From contig CM049413.1 of NCBI GenBank assembly GCA_026929865.2, positions 15,124,501 to 15,188,500 on the forward strand: a stretch of DNA of 64,000 bases. Direction: 5' to 3'. Position numbers and translations under genes: made by a program. Below are positions 26,675-39,977 of the stretch, piece after piece. This DNA comes from Hyperoplus lanceolatus. Its lineage: Eukaryota > Chordata > Actinopteri > Uranoscopiformes > Ammodytidae. Position 1 is the first letter of the stretch, and each line of letters begins with the position of its first letter. The notes under the pieces are model-generated. The model was given only the letters and a program-made list of their open reading frames with translations. It did not search any database and had not been told where the DNA came from.

Positions 26675-27903
26675 AGCATTTGGCTCACTTTCCCCCACCA
26701 CCACAATTTGAGAAAAAACTACCTCTCTCAGCATTTCAGGCTAATCTTTAGCTAATATCATCACATGGTTTTTATATGTTGGTAGTTCATCAACACGTAT
26801 GATATAAGTTTTTCTACGTGAATACATTTGCTTTGGCACAACAGTTGATTAAGTAGACAGCAAGAACATTTACTTTTACATGCAAAATACCTATTTTGGT
26901 GAAAAAAACATCCTTCCCACAGCACCATGAGGTCCTCTCTTTCAGGGCCAAGGGGAAATGAGAGGGGCTTGAAAACATATATCTCACATGACCACAAATG
27001 TTTTCTCTTGCCTAGATACAGGGGGTGGCTCACATTACCTGATGCCTCAGATTCCCCCGTTCTCCCCTATATATTAAAACTCACCTATGACTTTTCTTCC
27101 TCTCCTCTGTCCTCAGCAAACCCGCCCAGTGAACAGAGCAGCCAGACACACAGTAAGGTTTGTTTGTGTACTAAAAACAGCACCACAATTTACTGCAATC
27201 AGACACTGTGTATGGGCCGGGGCACCTGGGGCGCTCTGTGTGCACTAACACCCTGCGGTGAAATTGCTGTCAACACTTTTCCCCTCCTTTGAGCAGTAGT
27301 ATAGGCTCTGGTAAGCAGCCTTGCTCTGTCCACTATTCACCCCTCCCCCACTGACAGCAACACCACACATTCACAGCTACTACCTTTGGCTTTGTGGCGC
27401 GCGTAGAGAAAATGGTTGTTGTTTTCTGTATGTTGTGTACATTTCTTTTTCTGTGCCTTGCTGTCTTTCATTTCTGTGTTTATCACTCACACTTGGTTAG
27501 ACTTGGCTGGCTCCTGGAGCAAATTGTTTTTTACAGCTCGCTTTGGTTTGCTAGGCAAATTAGACAACGTGACAAGTGTCCTGTGAATATTAAATACGGT
27601 GTCTTTGTTAAGAGAAAAGTGCTACTGTCTTGCAGGCAGCTGTAACCAACACTTATATAATACAGGAAAACAAATGTAGAAAAATGTCTAGAATTCAAAT
27701 CAAGTCAGTGTTTTGACTACAACAATATCCAGCTTGTTTTGATTTTCTGTGCAACATTCTGTGCTGTTTTCTTTAGAGATCATTCATTTGCTGCTAACTT
27801 TGTCTCAGCAACCTGTACGATCCCGTGGCTTTGACATGTGTGAGTGCAAGAGTGACTCATTGACTCAGACCATTAGCGAGATAATGGAGACAGTTGCCAA
27901 GGA

Positions 27904-27972
27904 AAGAGAGAGATAGATAGATAGAGAAAGAGAGAGAGAGAGAGACAGAAAGAGAGAGCTAGAGAGAGAGAT
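27904..27972. repeat. Purine-rich (GA)/(GATA) tract
   Basis: AGAGAGATAGATAGATAGAG-type compound repeat, all GA and GATA units. Confidence 0.9.
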
Positions 27973-28932
27973 CCCCACTTTGCATAAACCCCTCGGGAGA
28001 GTGCAGAAGTGGCGTCATGAATAATGCATTACTGCTTAATTTATGGCCAAACTTTAAATAGCGCTGAAACACAGGAGACGCCACTATATGAAAATCCATC
28101 TTGTTACATTATTTGCTTAGCAAATGTGCTTTGAGAACCTGCTATCTCAGGCAGTGTAATTAAACAAAATCCTGTCAACGATAAACAGAATACGGTAATT
28201 CCACATATTGTGTGTGTCTTATTTTGACAACTCATGATTGAGAGATGTTTTTTTTCATTCCTGCATTTCACTTTGTTCATAAACGCCATTTCAAGTTCAA
28301 CAACGTATGCACAACACACACTGCCCTAAATGACCTTCCGAGTTAAATGCAATAAGGACGGTCCAATAGAAACTGCAGAGAAGAGTCACTTTGCACCCAG
28401 TGTGTTGGGCTGCAATAACAATCTACCTTTAGGCCAAAGGAAGATCACCATGGCAGTAAACTTCAGTGAATGGACTTTTAAACTCAAGTCATTACTGAAA
28501 GAAAAATAATGAATCATAATAGATGACATACAATGGCAAATGACAAGGATCTTGTGTGAATAACGTATGGAATTATGGGGACTCTTCAGCATTGAGTCAG
28601 GACTCTAGACATTCATATAATATGAAAAGTAAGTCATTCACCTGCTGATTCAAGCTCATGATTCATGCAACCAACTGTTTTATTTATTTTTTCTTGTCAG
28701 CTTGTGGTAACTTTTAGTGGCATAGGCTTTGTAGCATGCCCAAACTGAAATGAGATATGCAGTGTGTATAAAAAAACAGCAACAGGAAGCTGATTGCAGT
28801 CTGCTCAGCCCTACCTTCACCCATCCCCTGCGCTCCTCTCCTCCATGGTAATGAGGCGATGAATGGCAACATGTCTACAAGCAGGGGGAAGCAGACGCAC
28901 CATGCAGCTGTGGACTACTATGCAGGAGACCA

Positions 28933-28954
28933 CACATACACACACACACGCACG

Positions 28955-29020
<66 letters not shown>

Positions 29021-29048
29021 CGCACACACACACACACACACGCACACA
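28933..29048. repeat. (CA)n with CGCA interruptions, about 115 bp
   Basis: Compound CA/CGCA array. Confidence 0.95.
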
Positions 29049-32000
29049 TATCTTCCCCAACCTTCACGCTCCCACCTGAGGGGCCTGGTACTTAAATGGC
29101 ACAGGGGTGGAGGTGTGTAGGTTGGATTGGTGGAGTCTCCGACATCCCATGGTGCATTGTAATAGGCAAGGAAGGACAAAAGAGGAGGAGGTGTGACCCG
29201 GGCAGGAGCTAGATGATGGGTTGTTGTCTCCCATTCTTTTGTCTTCGTTATTGAGTTATAGAGCATTGCATGTTGTTGTATATTTTGTCCGCAGTGTGTC
29301 CTTAATGCCTAACTGCTCACTTCCCCTTTAATGTATGTGCATGTTTATGCAAAAGGTGCGTGAGCAAGGTAGATACCCTGCTACCAAAACCAGCGCTCCT
29401 TATTCCTTAATAAGGCAGCATGGTCTTATTTACCTTACACTCGATCCAATTAAAATGATGGATGCTGTCAGAACTTCAATTAAATTGAGAGCCCGGGGAA
29501 AAGCAGCACGGAGTGGAGGAAAACACAGGGTATTTGGTGTGGACAGAAAAAAGAACCAAGAAGGTGCAGGGAGAGGAAGAACAGTGAATTTGAGTTCAAA
29601 TGTTAATCATTTTAACTGAAGCATTCATTTGCAACTGCTTGGCTGATGCTTCTGACATTAGAACTATACAGACCCGGTGGTAGCTGGTCCAGGAAGGTCC
29701 AAGAATGGTGCATTTGTGCAGCCTATAGTACTTGAAATGGCACACGTCTTAAGCAATAATGTGACTGTGGTGTGTTGCAATGGATCAGGGAGAGATGTTT
29801 GCGTGTGTGAGTAGGCCTTGTGAAGAGCTATGTACTACAGAGGTATTTTAGAACAATCCTAACAATTCTAACTGTGGAAAAAAAAACAATCGATAAGGAC
29901 TTTGAGTATAAAAAGATTGTCATCCATTCAGAAGGCATAAGGAGGAATATAATCAATGTGTGTTCAAACTGATTGCAGGAACTCCAGTTCTTTTCCCCTA
30001 TCTCTTTTGCTTTTGTTATTTCCCACACACTTTTTATGAAATACATTTATCAAGTCTTGGAATAAACACCAATTTGAAATGTGTTTCTCAATCAGTCAGC
30101 CTTCACAATTCACTTCCCTGTTCTCTCTGACCTCACATTTGTGAGCATTGCTTGGTTTTAAAATGGATAGCTTGTAGTAACTTTCAAATGTCTTTCTCCC
30201 TAAAGAAAAAAGGTTTTCTCCACAATCTTGGGACACGGTTAATAGTTCTGCTCCCATAACATTGTACCGAGGTCAAAAGTTTATCAATCAGCATTCTGGC
30301 ACTGGCCTTTCTAATCCTAGGAGGATCTTAGTATTCCATATGTTTTTTTTGCCAGGTTGATCAATTCAACAGCATCAGCAAGTATGCAAGTCCACATACA
30401 ATACAATTCTCAAGAAGAAAGGCAGGAAAAAAAGGTTTCTTGGCAAGGAAATCCATGACCCTGAAAATGTTCTTGCAATTTGCTCAAACTCAACTCAAAA
30501 TCTTCTTCACAAACCCGACATGTTGAACATGAACCAGTGCAGTGTTGAATTTAAAGTCTCCCTTAATATTTATATTGCAGGTGATATTGACATACAAATG
30601 TATGGATGAGATGCACATTCCTAACAGCACAAACACTGCATAATCACTACAACAGAGAGTGTAAGGAAGACAAGCAAATCAAATTAACAGATGGAAATTG
30701 TACTAGTCCAACAATGAATACATTCATTCTAGCACTGCATAACACACCTGCCCATAATAAATATATTGCATCAAGCGATACACCCACCATATAGATACAT
30801 AAAACATCTCAGGAGTAATCATATTTAATACACAGCTCTTCTGTCTCCCAGTGATGCATTAAAAACAAAGGGATTCTCTGAGGGGAAACCTGTCATCTCA
30901 AGTATATAACATGTGATTTTTCATTCTCTGAAGCAGTTCATCTGATATGCCTCAAAAAATTGCTCCTATTCCCCTCCTTGGTGGAAAATGTCTAAAAGAC
31001 TGTGCACAGCTTTGCTGTCTTTGAAAATGTATCCCCTGTGGGCTTTTTGGCCACTCCTAAATCCCTTAGTTACTTTCATTGTTTGTGTTGCCGTTAATAT
31101 TTTATTAGGAGGTTCCAATATTTATTCATCTTCTTTTTCTCCACCCAGAAAACTGTCTCACTTACTCCCTTGTATCATACATTTTAATGCACTCAGTGAT
31201 CGCGTCCCGCAAGCGCTCTGTGCAAGCTTTTCTTCCCCTCCCTCTGTAGTACCAGCATCTTCATTAATAAAACATAATGGATGCCTCTGCCAAAAATCCC
31301 TCCCTCTCAATAGGTATAGTGTACAAAAGGCCGACATAAAAGCTCTTATCCATTCAAATGAGAATGACATACATCTTCTGGTGTTGTGATCAAATAAATG
31401 TAAATGGAATACTCAAAATGTTGCGTTCTTAAAAAGATCAGTGTTTTATTATCTTATATTTGCCTACTTTGGTGTTTAACGCTAATGAAATAGCCCTGAA
31501 TTAGATTAGAATTTAAAGAGTATTGATTCATATCCTTGGGGCTACTTTTATAAATAAGATACAATCTCATGAAAATATTCAAATACAAATTCAAATTTTT
31601 TTTTTTATAAATGTATGTCTGTGTTATTTAGCTCATATTTTGTTTTTATGTATATTAATTAGTAAATATCAACTTTTGCTCAAATAACCTTAAATATTGT
31701 TTGCCTTGGGGGCAGTTGAAACAAGCTGTAAACACAGATTCTGACATTTTAGGTTGATATTGCTACAGGGGTTTATTTGGACACCCAGCAGAACAAAACT
31801 ATTAGCTAAAAGATGCTGGAGCAGGGCCGGCCCTGACCAATTTGGCGCCCTAGGCAATATTTTAACTGGCATCCCCCATTGCATTGCAGTCAGGTCCACC
31901 ACTGTTCATACACTCACACAGAACTGGATAGCTTTGTCTTTGACATTTCATTTGATTTTAGATAGAAAATACCCCACAAAATAAAAAACAATATTACAAA

Positions 32001-32652
32001 ACAAGTGACATAACATTAAAAAATTAATACAATATTACGAGTCGCACAGAAAAATGCAGACGTTAAAATTATAATCTATTACAAGTATAGTTTAACATTT
32101 TAAATAAATCATAACTTTGCATTGAATATAATTCCACACAAACGCTATATTACAAAAATTAAATGACAGAGACCTCTGGTTTGTACTGCTATTTAACTTA
32201 ATTTCAACAGAGAGCTGTAGATGTTAAGACCTCATCTTCATATCTCAACAAGCTCACCTCACCTTGCTACAGCCTGACTACTCTTGCCTTTGGGTCTATT
32301 GCTGAAGCCTTTATTCCTCATGCTACATCACTGGGCTGTGCTGAGGTGGAGAAGATGTCTGCAGGACAGGTGGCTCAAAGTATTTCAAATGAAAACCTGA
32401 AGAGAAAAGAGAAGTATACATGTTGTTACATTATTTATATTAATACATGGTGAAAAGCCTTAAAATGGAAATTAGATAAGATTAAACTCGTGTCATTAAA
32501 ATGAAATGCAGTTTAGCATCCAGCCAGAGTGAAGAGAAGCAGTAACTAATGGAAAGCTATAGGTAAGGTACAATCAAACGGAAAAGTTTGCTCCTACTTT
32601 TTATTAAATCAGGATCAAGCCTTCTGATGATATCTCATGGCTTTATGTATCA

Positions 32653-32706
32653 GCACTTTGATTTACCTTGTGTTGAAAAGTGCCTCACAAATAAACTTGA
32701 CTTGCC
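32653..32706 (+). mobile_element. LINE/SINE-type 3' tail fragment within the hAT element
   Basis: The sequence CTTTGATTTACCTTGTGTTG, followed by a GTGC..ACAAATAAACTTGACTTGCC-like tail, resembles the 3' end shared by many fish L2/CR1-type LINEs and their SINEs. It lies inside the hAT element at 31822-33440, so it was carried by it or inserted in it. It is short and the family is not assigned. Confidence 0.45.
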
Positions 32707-33208
32707 TCAGGTATCCAATATTAACAGTTATTATACTGTGCACTTTTAACACTGATGTAAACTAACACAATAAACCCAAGGTTGACAACCATTAATTATA
32801 GTGGAAAAGGAATAGCTTTCTAATAACCATTACAAGCAGTGCAAACTTTGGCAAGTTATGACAGGGGATGTAGGCTGCCTGAAAAATATTTCTAAATGTC
32901 TCTGATGAATTTAAACTGGGAGTAACGTTACCAATGTTCCAAAAGTAAGCTAGCAAGTTAACACGCTGCTCCTACAACGGCTAAAACAATGCAGCACACT
33001 ATTCATTCATCACATTAACGTCACTGTAGGCCTACCTCTGTCTTTGTCACGTTTTTCCTCCACTTCTTTTCCTTTTCAGTCTTCCCATGGCACGAGAGAG
33101 CTTTTGTTTTTTTGACATGGTGTGCGCTGTTTTCTTCCGGTTCCGACCGGTGAAGTTACCGGTCAGGTACCTGGCTGATCGCCAGAAATCTGGAAGAGTC
33201 TATCGAAT

Positions 33209-33222
33209 GGGGGGGGGGGGGG
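33209..33222. repeat. Homopolymer G, 14 bp
   Basis: G run inside the hAT element at 31822-33440. Confidence 0.9.
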
Positions 33223-33596
33223 TCGCTTCAATGTTTTTTAAAGTTTGGCTATCCTCAGTAGTTGTCCTATTTTAAGCTTAACTCATATTTTGAATTTATA
33301 GTATTAACAGCATTAGTTAAAAAAAATTAAATAAAGTTTTGGTAGCCCATTTTTATTTTTTATTTTTTGTAGCAGCGCCCCCTGCGGATGGATGCGCCCC
33401 TAGCATTTGCCTATACTGCCTATGCCCAGGGCCGGGCCTGTGCTGGAGCCTGGCTCTGTAGAACTGAGGGGAGCTGCTGAGTCAGGTGATCATTTTCTGT
33501 GGCTTCATCATTATTAGCACCTTTTGTTATGACACGTAGACCTTGACACGTAGACCTTTAAACCAGTGTTAATGCAAAAATATTGAATCTCACAGC

Positions 33597-33619
33597 TTAC
33601 CTACCTACCTACCTACCTA
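33597..33619. repeat. (CTAC)n tetranucleotide repeat
   Basis: TTACCTACCTACCTACCTAC-type repeat of about 23 bp. Confidence 0.9.
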
Positions 33620-35500
33620 TTCCACCATTGATGTTAGCAGTCAATTGCAGGATAACTTTATCATCAGAAGGCTTACACTTACAAAAGCCGTCCTAGTTTT
33701 TGGGAAAATAAGTTCTATTTTTCCCCTGAAGTTGTTTTGAGTTTGGAGTTCTACACACTTTTCGTCAACGATACAAAATCACCTTATTGGCTGGTTCAGA
33801 AGTTACCTGAGGTTGAGGCAGCTAGTTGCCCTGGGACACAGTAGAGGGGCCTCGTACAGGGTAGATTTTTATTTATTAGTGTTTGCCCGCTCTTGCTTTC
33901 TTCTCCATCGTTCTCTCTCTTTGTCTTCCTTTAAATTGTTCAATCCCACCATCACAGGAATTACTCTTGGTTATTGTTTCCATAACACACACCCGGCAGC
34001 TGGGGAAAAAATCCACTCTTTTCTTTAGAGACACAACTCAACCCAGTGCACACCTACAGTACATCTTCAATATTTAACTCTTTCCCTTCATACATGGCTT
34101 GTTGGAGCTGAATTTTTCATACACGTTCAAACGCCTAGCGGTGTCTTACACAGGTTTAAATGCAAATGTAGCAGAACTCTATGTCATGTGATCAATTATT
34201 GAAGCATTTGAATAAAAGAAGATTCACCTTCAATAGAAGGTCTCAAAACAAGTAGTCTCCAATGTGCATTAACATTTTTCTTAGCGAGACTCAACTGAAC
34301 AGCATAAACTCAAATGATGGAATTTGGCCACATCTTTAAAATGGGTCTAAATAAGTAAGAAGAAATACCTGCCCTTTGTAAATGACCGGTTCTCAGCTTC
34401 ACATAAGAACCCCTTTGATCACTACGCTTATTAATTAAAACAAAATCCAGATCATAGTGACAGGCATATTGTTAAGAAGTAAGCCTTTTAATACCTAAGC
34501 TCTAATCATGCTGGAAACGTTTGACACAAATGGTTACTGGGGAATGAAAAGGAGGCTGATAGTAAATTATCTGCAGCTACCTATGGTTTGAATGAAAAGG
34601 GGCTCAATCACCACCAGTCTATTTGTGCAGGAAGCATATGGCCATTAGTCCAAGAAATCCATTCTGACCGACTTGACTCTAAAAACTCCAGGAAACTGAA
34701 TTGTTAACATTGCAATTGAACTGGAGTTTTCTGTCAGAGAAGTTTAGACAATCTCAGGGAAGGACAGAGCTTCAGGGGCTGGAGGCAGCAGCGTATCCTT
34801 GCAAATGTGAGTGAGGCAAGGGACAATTTTGGTCTAGTGTATATTATTTTCAGTTAAGTGAGTTTGGTATGTATGTATTTATTCATGACTGTCTTTATTT
34901 TATTTGGATAGTTTCTTGAGATCAGAATCTCCTATTTTAGAGGAATCTTGACCAAGCGGGAAGAAAAAAAAATGCAACATAAACAATACTAAACAAGGGA
35001 GGAGAAACAAAAAATATATGAAAGACAAGATGGAAGCTGCTACATGTAGAACAGTATCATATTTTAGTTGTCTCTGTTTTAATGTTTGTGTTATTTTCAG
35101 AGTGTGTGTTATTTTGGGTTAAATGGTACGCAGCAATGTACAATAAAATAAAAACATAAGGAAAAATAGCCACCAATCTTTTACTCCATGTGCGTCTATA
35201 ATTAACCAAAGTTCAAACAAATCAAACTGAGACCGAGTGGGAAAAAAAAGAACATTAATATTTCAATTTTTCTCTTATTAATTTAATCACATTTCATATG
35301 CTGATTTGAATTGGCCACGCTCCTCCACTCAGAGTTGACTCTAATCCCAATCTAATTACTAATTATACGGTTGGAGGTTGATTGGACCAATCCTCCTTGC
35401 CAAGGCCAATTTGACTCCCTCTGATGTCGAGCACCTTTCATGTGCCATGTCTCCCAGGTTTTGAGGACACAGTGTGCGTGCCTGTGTGTGTGCATGAGTG

Positions 35501-35502
<2 letters not shown>

Positions 35503-35561
<59 letters not shown>
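35503..35561. repeat. (TG)n microsatellite
   Basis: Pure TG repeat; its complement gives the poly Thr-His frame here. Confidence 0.95.
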
Positions 35562-35563
<2 letters not shown>

Positions 35564-37189
35564 GTGACTGTGTTTGTATTTCAGTTTTTTTAATCAAATA
35601 ATTATTCAGCACCCTCAGTCAATAACAAATGAAAATGTTTTACCAACGTTTCTAGCTGACTCAAGAAAATTAAACGACAAACTAAAACATCTGACCCCAG
35701 GTCCTTCCTATTAAATTGTCTGAAAACAAGCCTGATTTTATTGAATAATCCTTGCCAATTTTTTGATTCTAACATTTTTTTTTTGTCGCCAAGAATAGTT
35801 TGGACAGTTATGGATTTAATAACTAATTTCTATGCATGGTCAACTGCATCTGTGCCAGAGTCAGTTTTACCAGACATGAACTGTAACAGCCAGTTTCAGC
35901 GCTCTTGTCACAGTGCCAGTGGAGTGTGATGTTGGTGATCAGAGGAAGACGCAACATTTTTTGCGGGGATTACCTGGAACTGACAATGGCATCAGACTGC
36001 AGCATAGATGGCACATTCTATTTCTAATAGACTCAATAGCTAAATCCAGATAGTGTTTTTCAACCTCTAGAAAATATTGCAGGTGTTTGCTATTGCTTTA
36101 ATTGTTTAGTTATTTTATTATATTTTACTTACATGAACTGCACAAAGCTACACTCCAATACCCACCCTGCATCCACCAAGAACACTCAAAAACACAGCTT
36201 TAATATGCAGAACAAGATTTCGACGTTCCCAAAACACAGACTGTTCCATTGTTTCTCTTAGACAAGCTGTCATGCTTGAATCCTCTAACGGCACTGCAAT
36301 GATTGAAGTTCATTGAATGGAAACAAGAAAAACACGTTTGGTTGTGATGATGTTTCGCTGTGAGGGGCCTGGGAGAGGGCTGCATTATGCTTGGCAATAA
36401 ATAAAATACCTGGGAAGTTAAATGTGAAGACAGTTAAATGAGTTTAGACATCTGATAGTAACACTGTTGGTCTGATGTCATGCTGGCTTTAACTTGTAAC
36501 CCATTCAGTACCATATACATGATGTTTCTAGGAGCCAACAGCTTTGCGGTGTGTGTGATTGGTGTGTGGTGCAGCCGCGTCTCTCTGAGGCACATCTGAG
36601 CGGCCACACACATTACGACTCTCCTGAGTTGTGCCCAGTGCTAAGTAGAATAAAGGAAGGCTGTTAATACTTCATTTTGAAAGCATGCATTATAGCTGGA
36701 AGGCAAGGGGCATACAAATACCCCCCCCCCCTAGAATCAATCTGTTTTCATAGCAGGTTTTTTCTTGTAAATAAGAAGTATTCCATTTTTGATGCTTGTG
36801 TTATGTATTTTGGTATCAATTATGGTAAAAAAAAAATTGTAAATAAATGCCTCTGTCTGTAAGTTACACCAGCAATTATCAACTGCAAGTGTACAGATTT
36901 AATATTGTCTCTGTTTTCCCCTGTTATCAATATAAAATTTAATTTTTCCGAAAACATCTAAATACAATATTGGGTTGATAAATGATTAGCCTTTTCATAC
37001 AATCTGGCCACATACCCATTTCTGTTACCTGTTCTACTAATGGCCGCACACCGGGTTTGCTCGAATTAATGAATAGGCATTCACGTCACACATTTGATTC
37101 ATGTTCATTTAAAGAAGGACAGGGATTTTTTTTACAAAGTGAAAATATAGCAAATCTTGGTGCAGCGGCAGAGTTCTTCTCAGTGTAGA

Positions 37190-37455
37190 GTTAAGTTACA
37201 AAAACAGTCAAATATTCTTGAAGAACCAAAAGGAAAAGTACTCAGAAGTATTTCAGAAACAATTATATTATTGGATTATTATTTCGTCATGTACAAACAA
37301 TACTTAAATGTTGCAGTTGGTAAAGGTAAAATACAATATTTAGGAGTAGAGGTATAATGTAAAATGAAATGGAAATACTTATATGTAAATTAAAGTACTT
37401 AAGTACAGTACTTGAGGAAATGTGTATACTTGTATTTATATTAACACCACTTGTA
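37190..37455 (+). mobile_element. Decayed percomorph hAT-type MITE remnant
   Basis: The order of phrases AAAAGTACTCAGAAGTATTT, ATTATATTATTGGATTATTA, ACTTAAATGTTGCAGTTGG, GTAAAATACAATATT, GGAAATACTT, AAGTACTTAAGTACAGTACT and a final AACACCACT matches a very common percomorph MITE whose end is the AAGTACAGTACTTGAGTAAA...CCACCACT motif. It is truncated on the left and has many substitutions. The match is from recollection of the family. It is related to the remnant at 45835. Confidence 0.6.
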
Positions 37456-38635
37456 TTATTTATTGTACGTTTACATTATTTGATACATATGTATAATTCC
37501 CAATTCTTCCTTGTTCACCATCTTTTCCGTGAAGTTGCCACAGGTGATGGTTGAAGCTTTGAAGGTGTGTAGGTTGAGCTGTATGCGGTAATAAATGTAG
37601 CACAGCCCTGAACTCAAGAAAACAATGGAAACTGTATCGACAGTGCAATTCTTTGGGAAAGCAAATTGATCTTCTGTCTGTGTTTCACTCCTGTTTCTCT
37701 TTTCTCTAGACTGGTCTTTTTTTCAACCCTCATTTCAAAACACTTTGGATTTTCATTTTAAAAAAAGACAGCGAAATCCCTAGAAAATATTAAAAAAATA
37801 AGAAGTGTCGCTGCTTTCTGAGTGCAAAGGAAAAATATAGTGGAGAATTATGCCAAAGTCCACTCTGTTGTTTGTGTGTGTGTGTGTGTGTGTCTATTTG
37901 GAAATGCCATCTCAATTAGTTGTTGAGCCCCGAGTCGTGAGAGCTCCTACAGGGCAGTAATGAACGGCATCACACAGGGACTGAAACACACCCAGCTACT
38001 GCGGCGAATGACCAGAATATTCTACTTCCCCTTAACAACCTCTCGCCACTGATTGAGTGCAGGACAGAATGATGATTGATGTGTATATGTCACTAGGAAA
38101 CAAGAAAGGAGTGCAGCTGTAGATGCCTCAAAATGACATTGCATCTTCATCATCATCCTTTATTTTTAACTTCAAACACATACAAAGCTACAAATGCAGT
38201 TGTCATTATTAGAGGCCCCCACAGGCCACATTTACATATCAACTTGTCAGACCAAGATGTCAAAGTATCCTCATTCCCTACTACGTGATGGTATGGATTC
38301 AAGGCGGTTGTAATGGAGGCTTTGCATGCAAAACAATTAGGGTGGTGTGTAATTAAACTGTCTTTTATGATATCTATCAGTCATTACATGGGCCGTATCT
38401 AAAGACATAATGCTCACATTAGGCAAGTCACAATAAAATGCAATGAACTGGTGAATGAAGTAAAGAAAATAAATGATCTCGCAACGCAGCAACGAAGTTC
38501 TAGTTAAAAGACGAGTGACAAAAAGGACTGTTGCCATGAACTTGACTGAGGATGCATCAGCATTCCATTTGTGATGCTTATTATTGGATTATAATTAAAC
38601 GTTCCTTTTTTTTCTCCTCTACCTCTTCCAACTTT

Positions 38636-38729
38636 CATGGTTCTCTGCTTGTCATTACCCTCCCTACCCCATTTTATCTCTGTCTCTCCAAACTGCCTAT
38701 TAAAAAAAGAGGAAATATGCAAAAAAAAA
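38636..38729 (+). mobile_element. 5'-truncated SINE tail, same family as 57726
   Basis: TTCTCTGCTTGTCATTACCC, then TCCCTACCCCATTTTATCTC and TGTCTCT, followed by an A-rich tail, aligns with the body and tail of the SINE at 57726-57921 (TTCTCTGCATGTCACTCCCC on its sense strand). The tRNA head with A and B boxes is missing. It is more diverged than the other copy. Confidence 0.6.
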
Positions 38730-39977
38730 GCAGAGGGATTGTCAGAGGAAACTGTCAGTATAGTGACTTTAGACAGCCTGTGTGAGGGAGGTTTCCAACA
38801 GGGTCGTGCTCTTGATAATGACTGAACAGCACAATGGGCCTGATTTAAATGTACCAATCAACCCTTATCTAAATATCAACCCTGATTATTAAGTAGCTCC
38901 ATATCAGTGGCACTGATTAAAAGACTTATTTTATTATTAATTATTCCAATAATCTTAGCTCACTGAGGAAGCGTGTTTAAAAATATCTAGGGTTTACAAT
39001 GTCGATTGAATTGAAGTTTGGTTATAGTTATCTGGGAATAAGGCTGAAAAAGGGTAATATAACCCGGGCAAAGATCACCTAAAGAACTTACTTGACTTAC
39101 TTAAATTTAAATAGTTAAGTAGATAAATACAATTTTATCAAACACAAAAAAGTTCCCCAATATGATACCATGAAAGCTTATTGTAAAAAGTTGTTAAAAC
39201 AAAATGAATTAGAGAAATAAAACTGGAATATGATCACTAAGAAAACTACAAACTATGGTTTTAACTTAAACTGTGTACATAGAAGTCAGTTAAAAAATAT
39301 GTGACATACTTTTTAGTGTGGAAAAGGTTAAAATGCAATTTATTTTGTATTATTTGTACCTTATTTCGATTGCAAGTAAAAGAGAAATCAGTAAGAGCAG
39401 ACTTAGTATAGTAACTATTTAAACAAAACTGGCATAATACAGATAGGAAAAGTTAAATGAGGTCCATTAAATAGGATTATATTCACTTAACTCTATTTAT
39501 TAATCTTTCACCATAATATATCTCTGGTTTGGTAGCAGCTGATGAAAAGGGCTTTGCTCTCTGTACATTATCCATTGGTTCTGTGGTTTGTGTTCTGCTC
39601 TTTCACACAATGCCGGCCCCAACAAAACTGATCCGACACCTCCAAATTGCATGGCGATGAAACCATATCACAGTTTTCAGATTTCAATTCTACTCCTTGG
39701 AGAAATATTGTTTCAAGCCATTACTCTTCATCAAGGGGACGTCAAAGCCACTCTGTGCAGCTATTGTCCTCCACGGCCCGTGTCTTCAGATGTGCCCCTG
39801 AGACAACAGTGTAACGTGATGTACAAGCTGCAGAACCCCTGTTATGTGGCCACAAAGGACCACCGCGCCATGATTGAAATCCTTAAATGGTGCTTGCACA
39901 GAAATGTCATCACTATTTTGGGAGTGAAATGCATCAAACACCATTCACTTGATGAGATGCGCACATGCTGAAATGGT

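Larger units (their letters stand above)
24706..27067. mobile_element. Inverted-repeat DNA element with iterated GGGGTAAAGTGAGCC-like motifs, interrupted
   Basis: The left end GGGAAGAACAGGGTAATCTG (24706 on) and the reverse complement of the right end GGGGAGAACGGGGGAATCTG (ending 27067) match with few differences, giving terminal inverted repeats of about 25 bp. TA lies outside each end, so the duplication could be TA or nothing. Inside, motifs of the type GGGGTAAAGTGAGCC occur many times on both strands (near 24893, 24915, 24945, 26640, 26660, 26683, 27026), including an 18-bp perfect hairpin. A Harbinger-like element interrupts it; without that insert it is about 1.3 kb. No transposase frame is visible. 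The superfamily is uncertain; a TA duplication would fit Tc1/mariner-like ends, but this is only a guess. Confidence 0.65.
27070..31813. other. Intergenic, no gene seen
   Basis: AT-rich; contains the GA/GATA tract and the CA/CGCA array. The open frames have no recognisable family features. Confidence 0.6.
31822..33440. mobile_element. Non-autonomous hAT element, 1.6 kb
   Basis: The left end CAGGGCCGGCCCTGACC and the right end GGCCGGGCCTG (complement CAGGCCCGGCCCTGGGC) form imperfect terminal inverted repeats. An exact 8-bp target duplication TGCTGGAG lies at 31814-31821 and 33441-33448, which is diagnostic of hAT. Sub-terminal GCGCCCTAGGC and GCATTTGCCTATACTGCC sequences match a layout common in fish hAT elements. 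The interior is AT-rich, includes a LINE/SINE-type tail near 32653-32706 and a 14-bp G tract, and has no intact transposase frame. The open frame at 33087-33275 is short and not recognisable. Confidence 0.88.
33449..37189. other. Intergenic, no gene seen
   Basis: AT-rich. The block at 35270-35370 has TAATTTAATC and TCTAATTACTAATTATACGG, possible enhancer-like sites. No exon recognised. Confidence 0.6.

Noticed and set aside
30988..31389. 133-residue frame
   Set aside because: No family features, poor start context, no adjacent splice-compatible exons.
33087..33275. 62-residue frame inside the hAT element as a transposase remnant
   Set aside because: No hAT dimerisation or zinc-finger motif is visible; it contains a G run.
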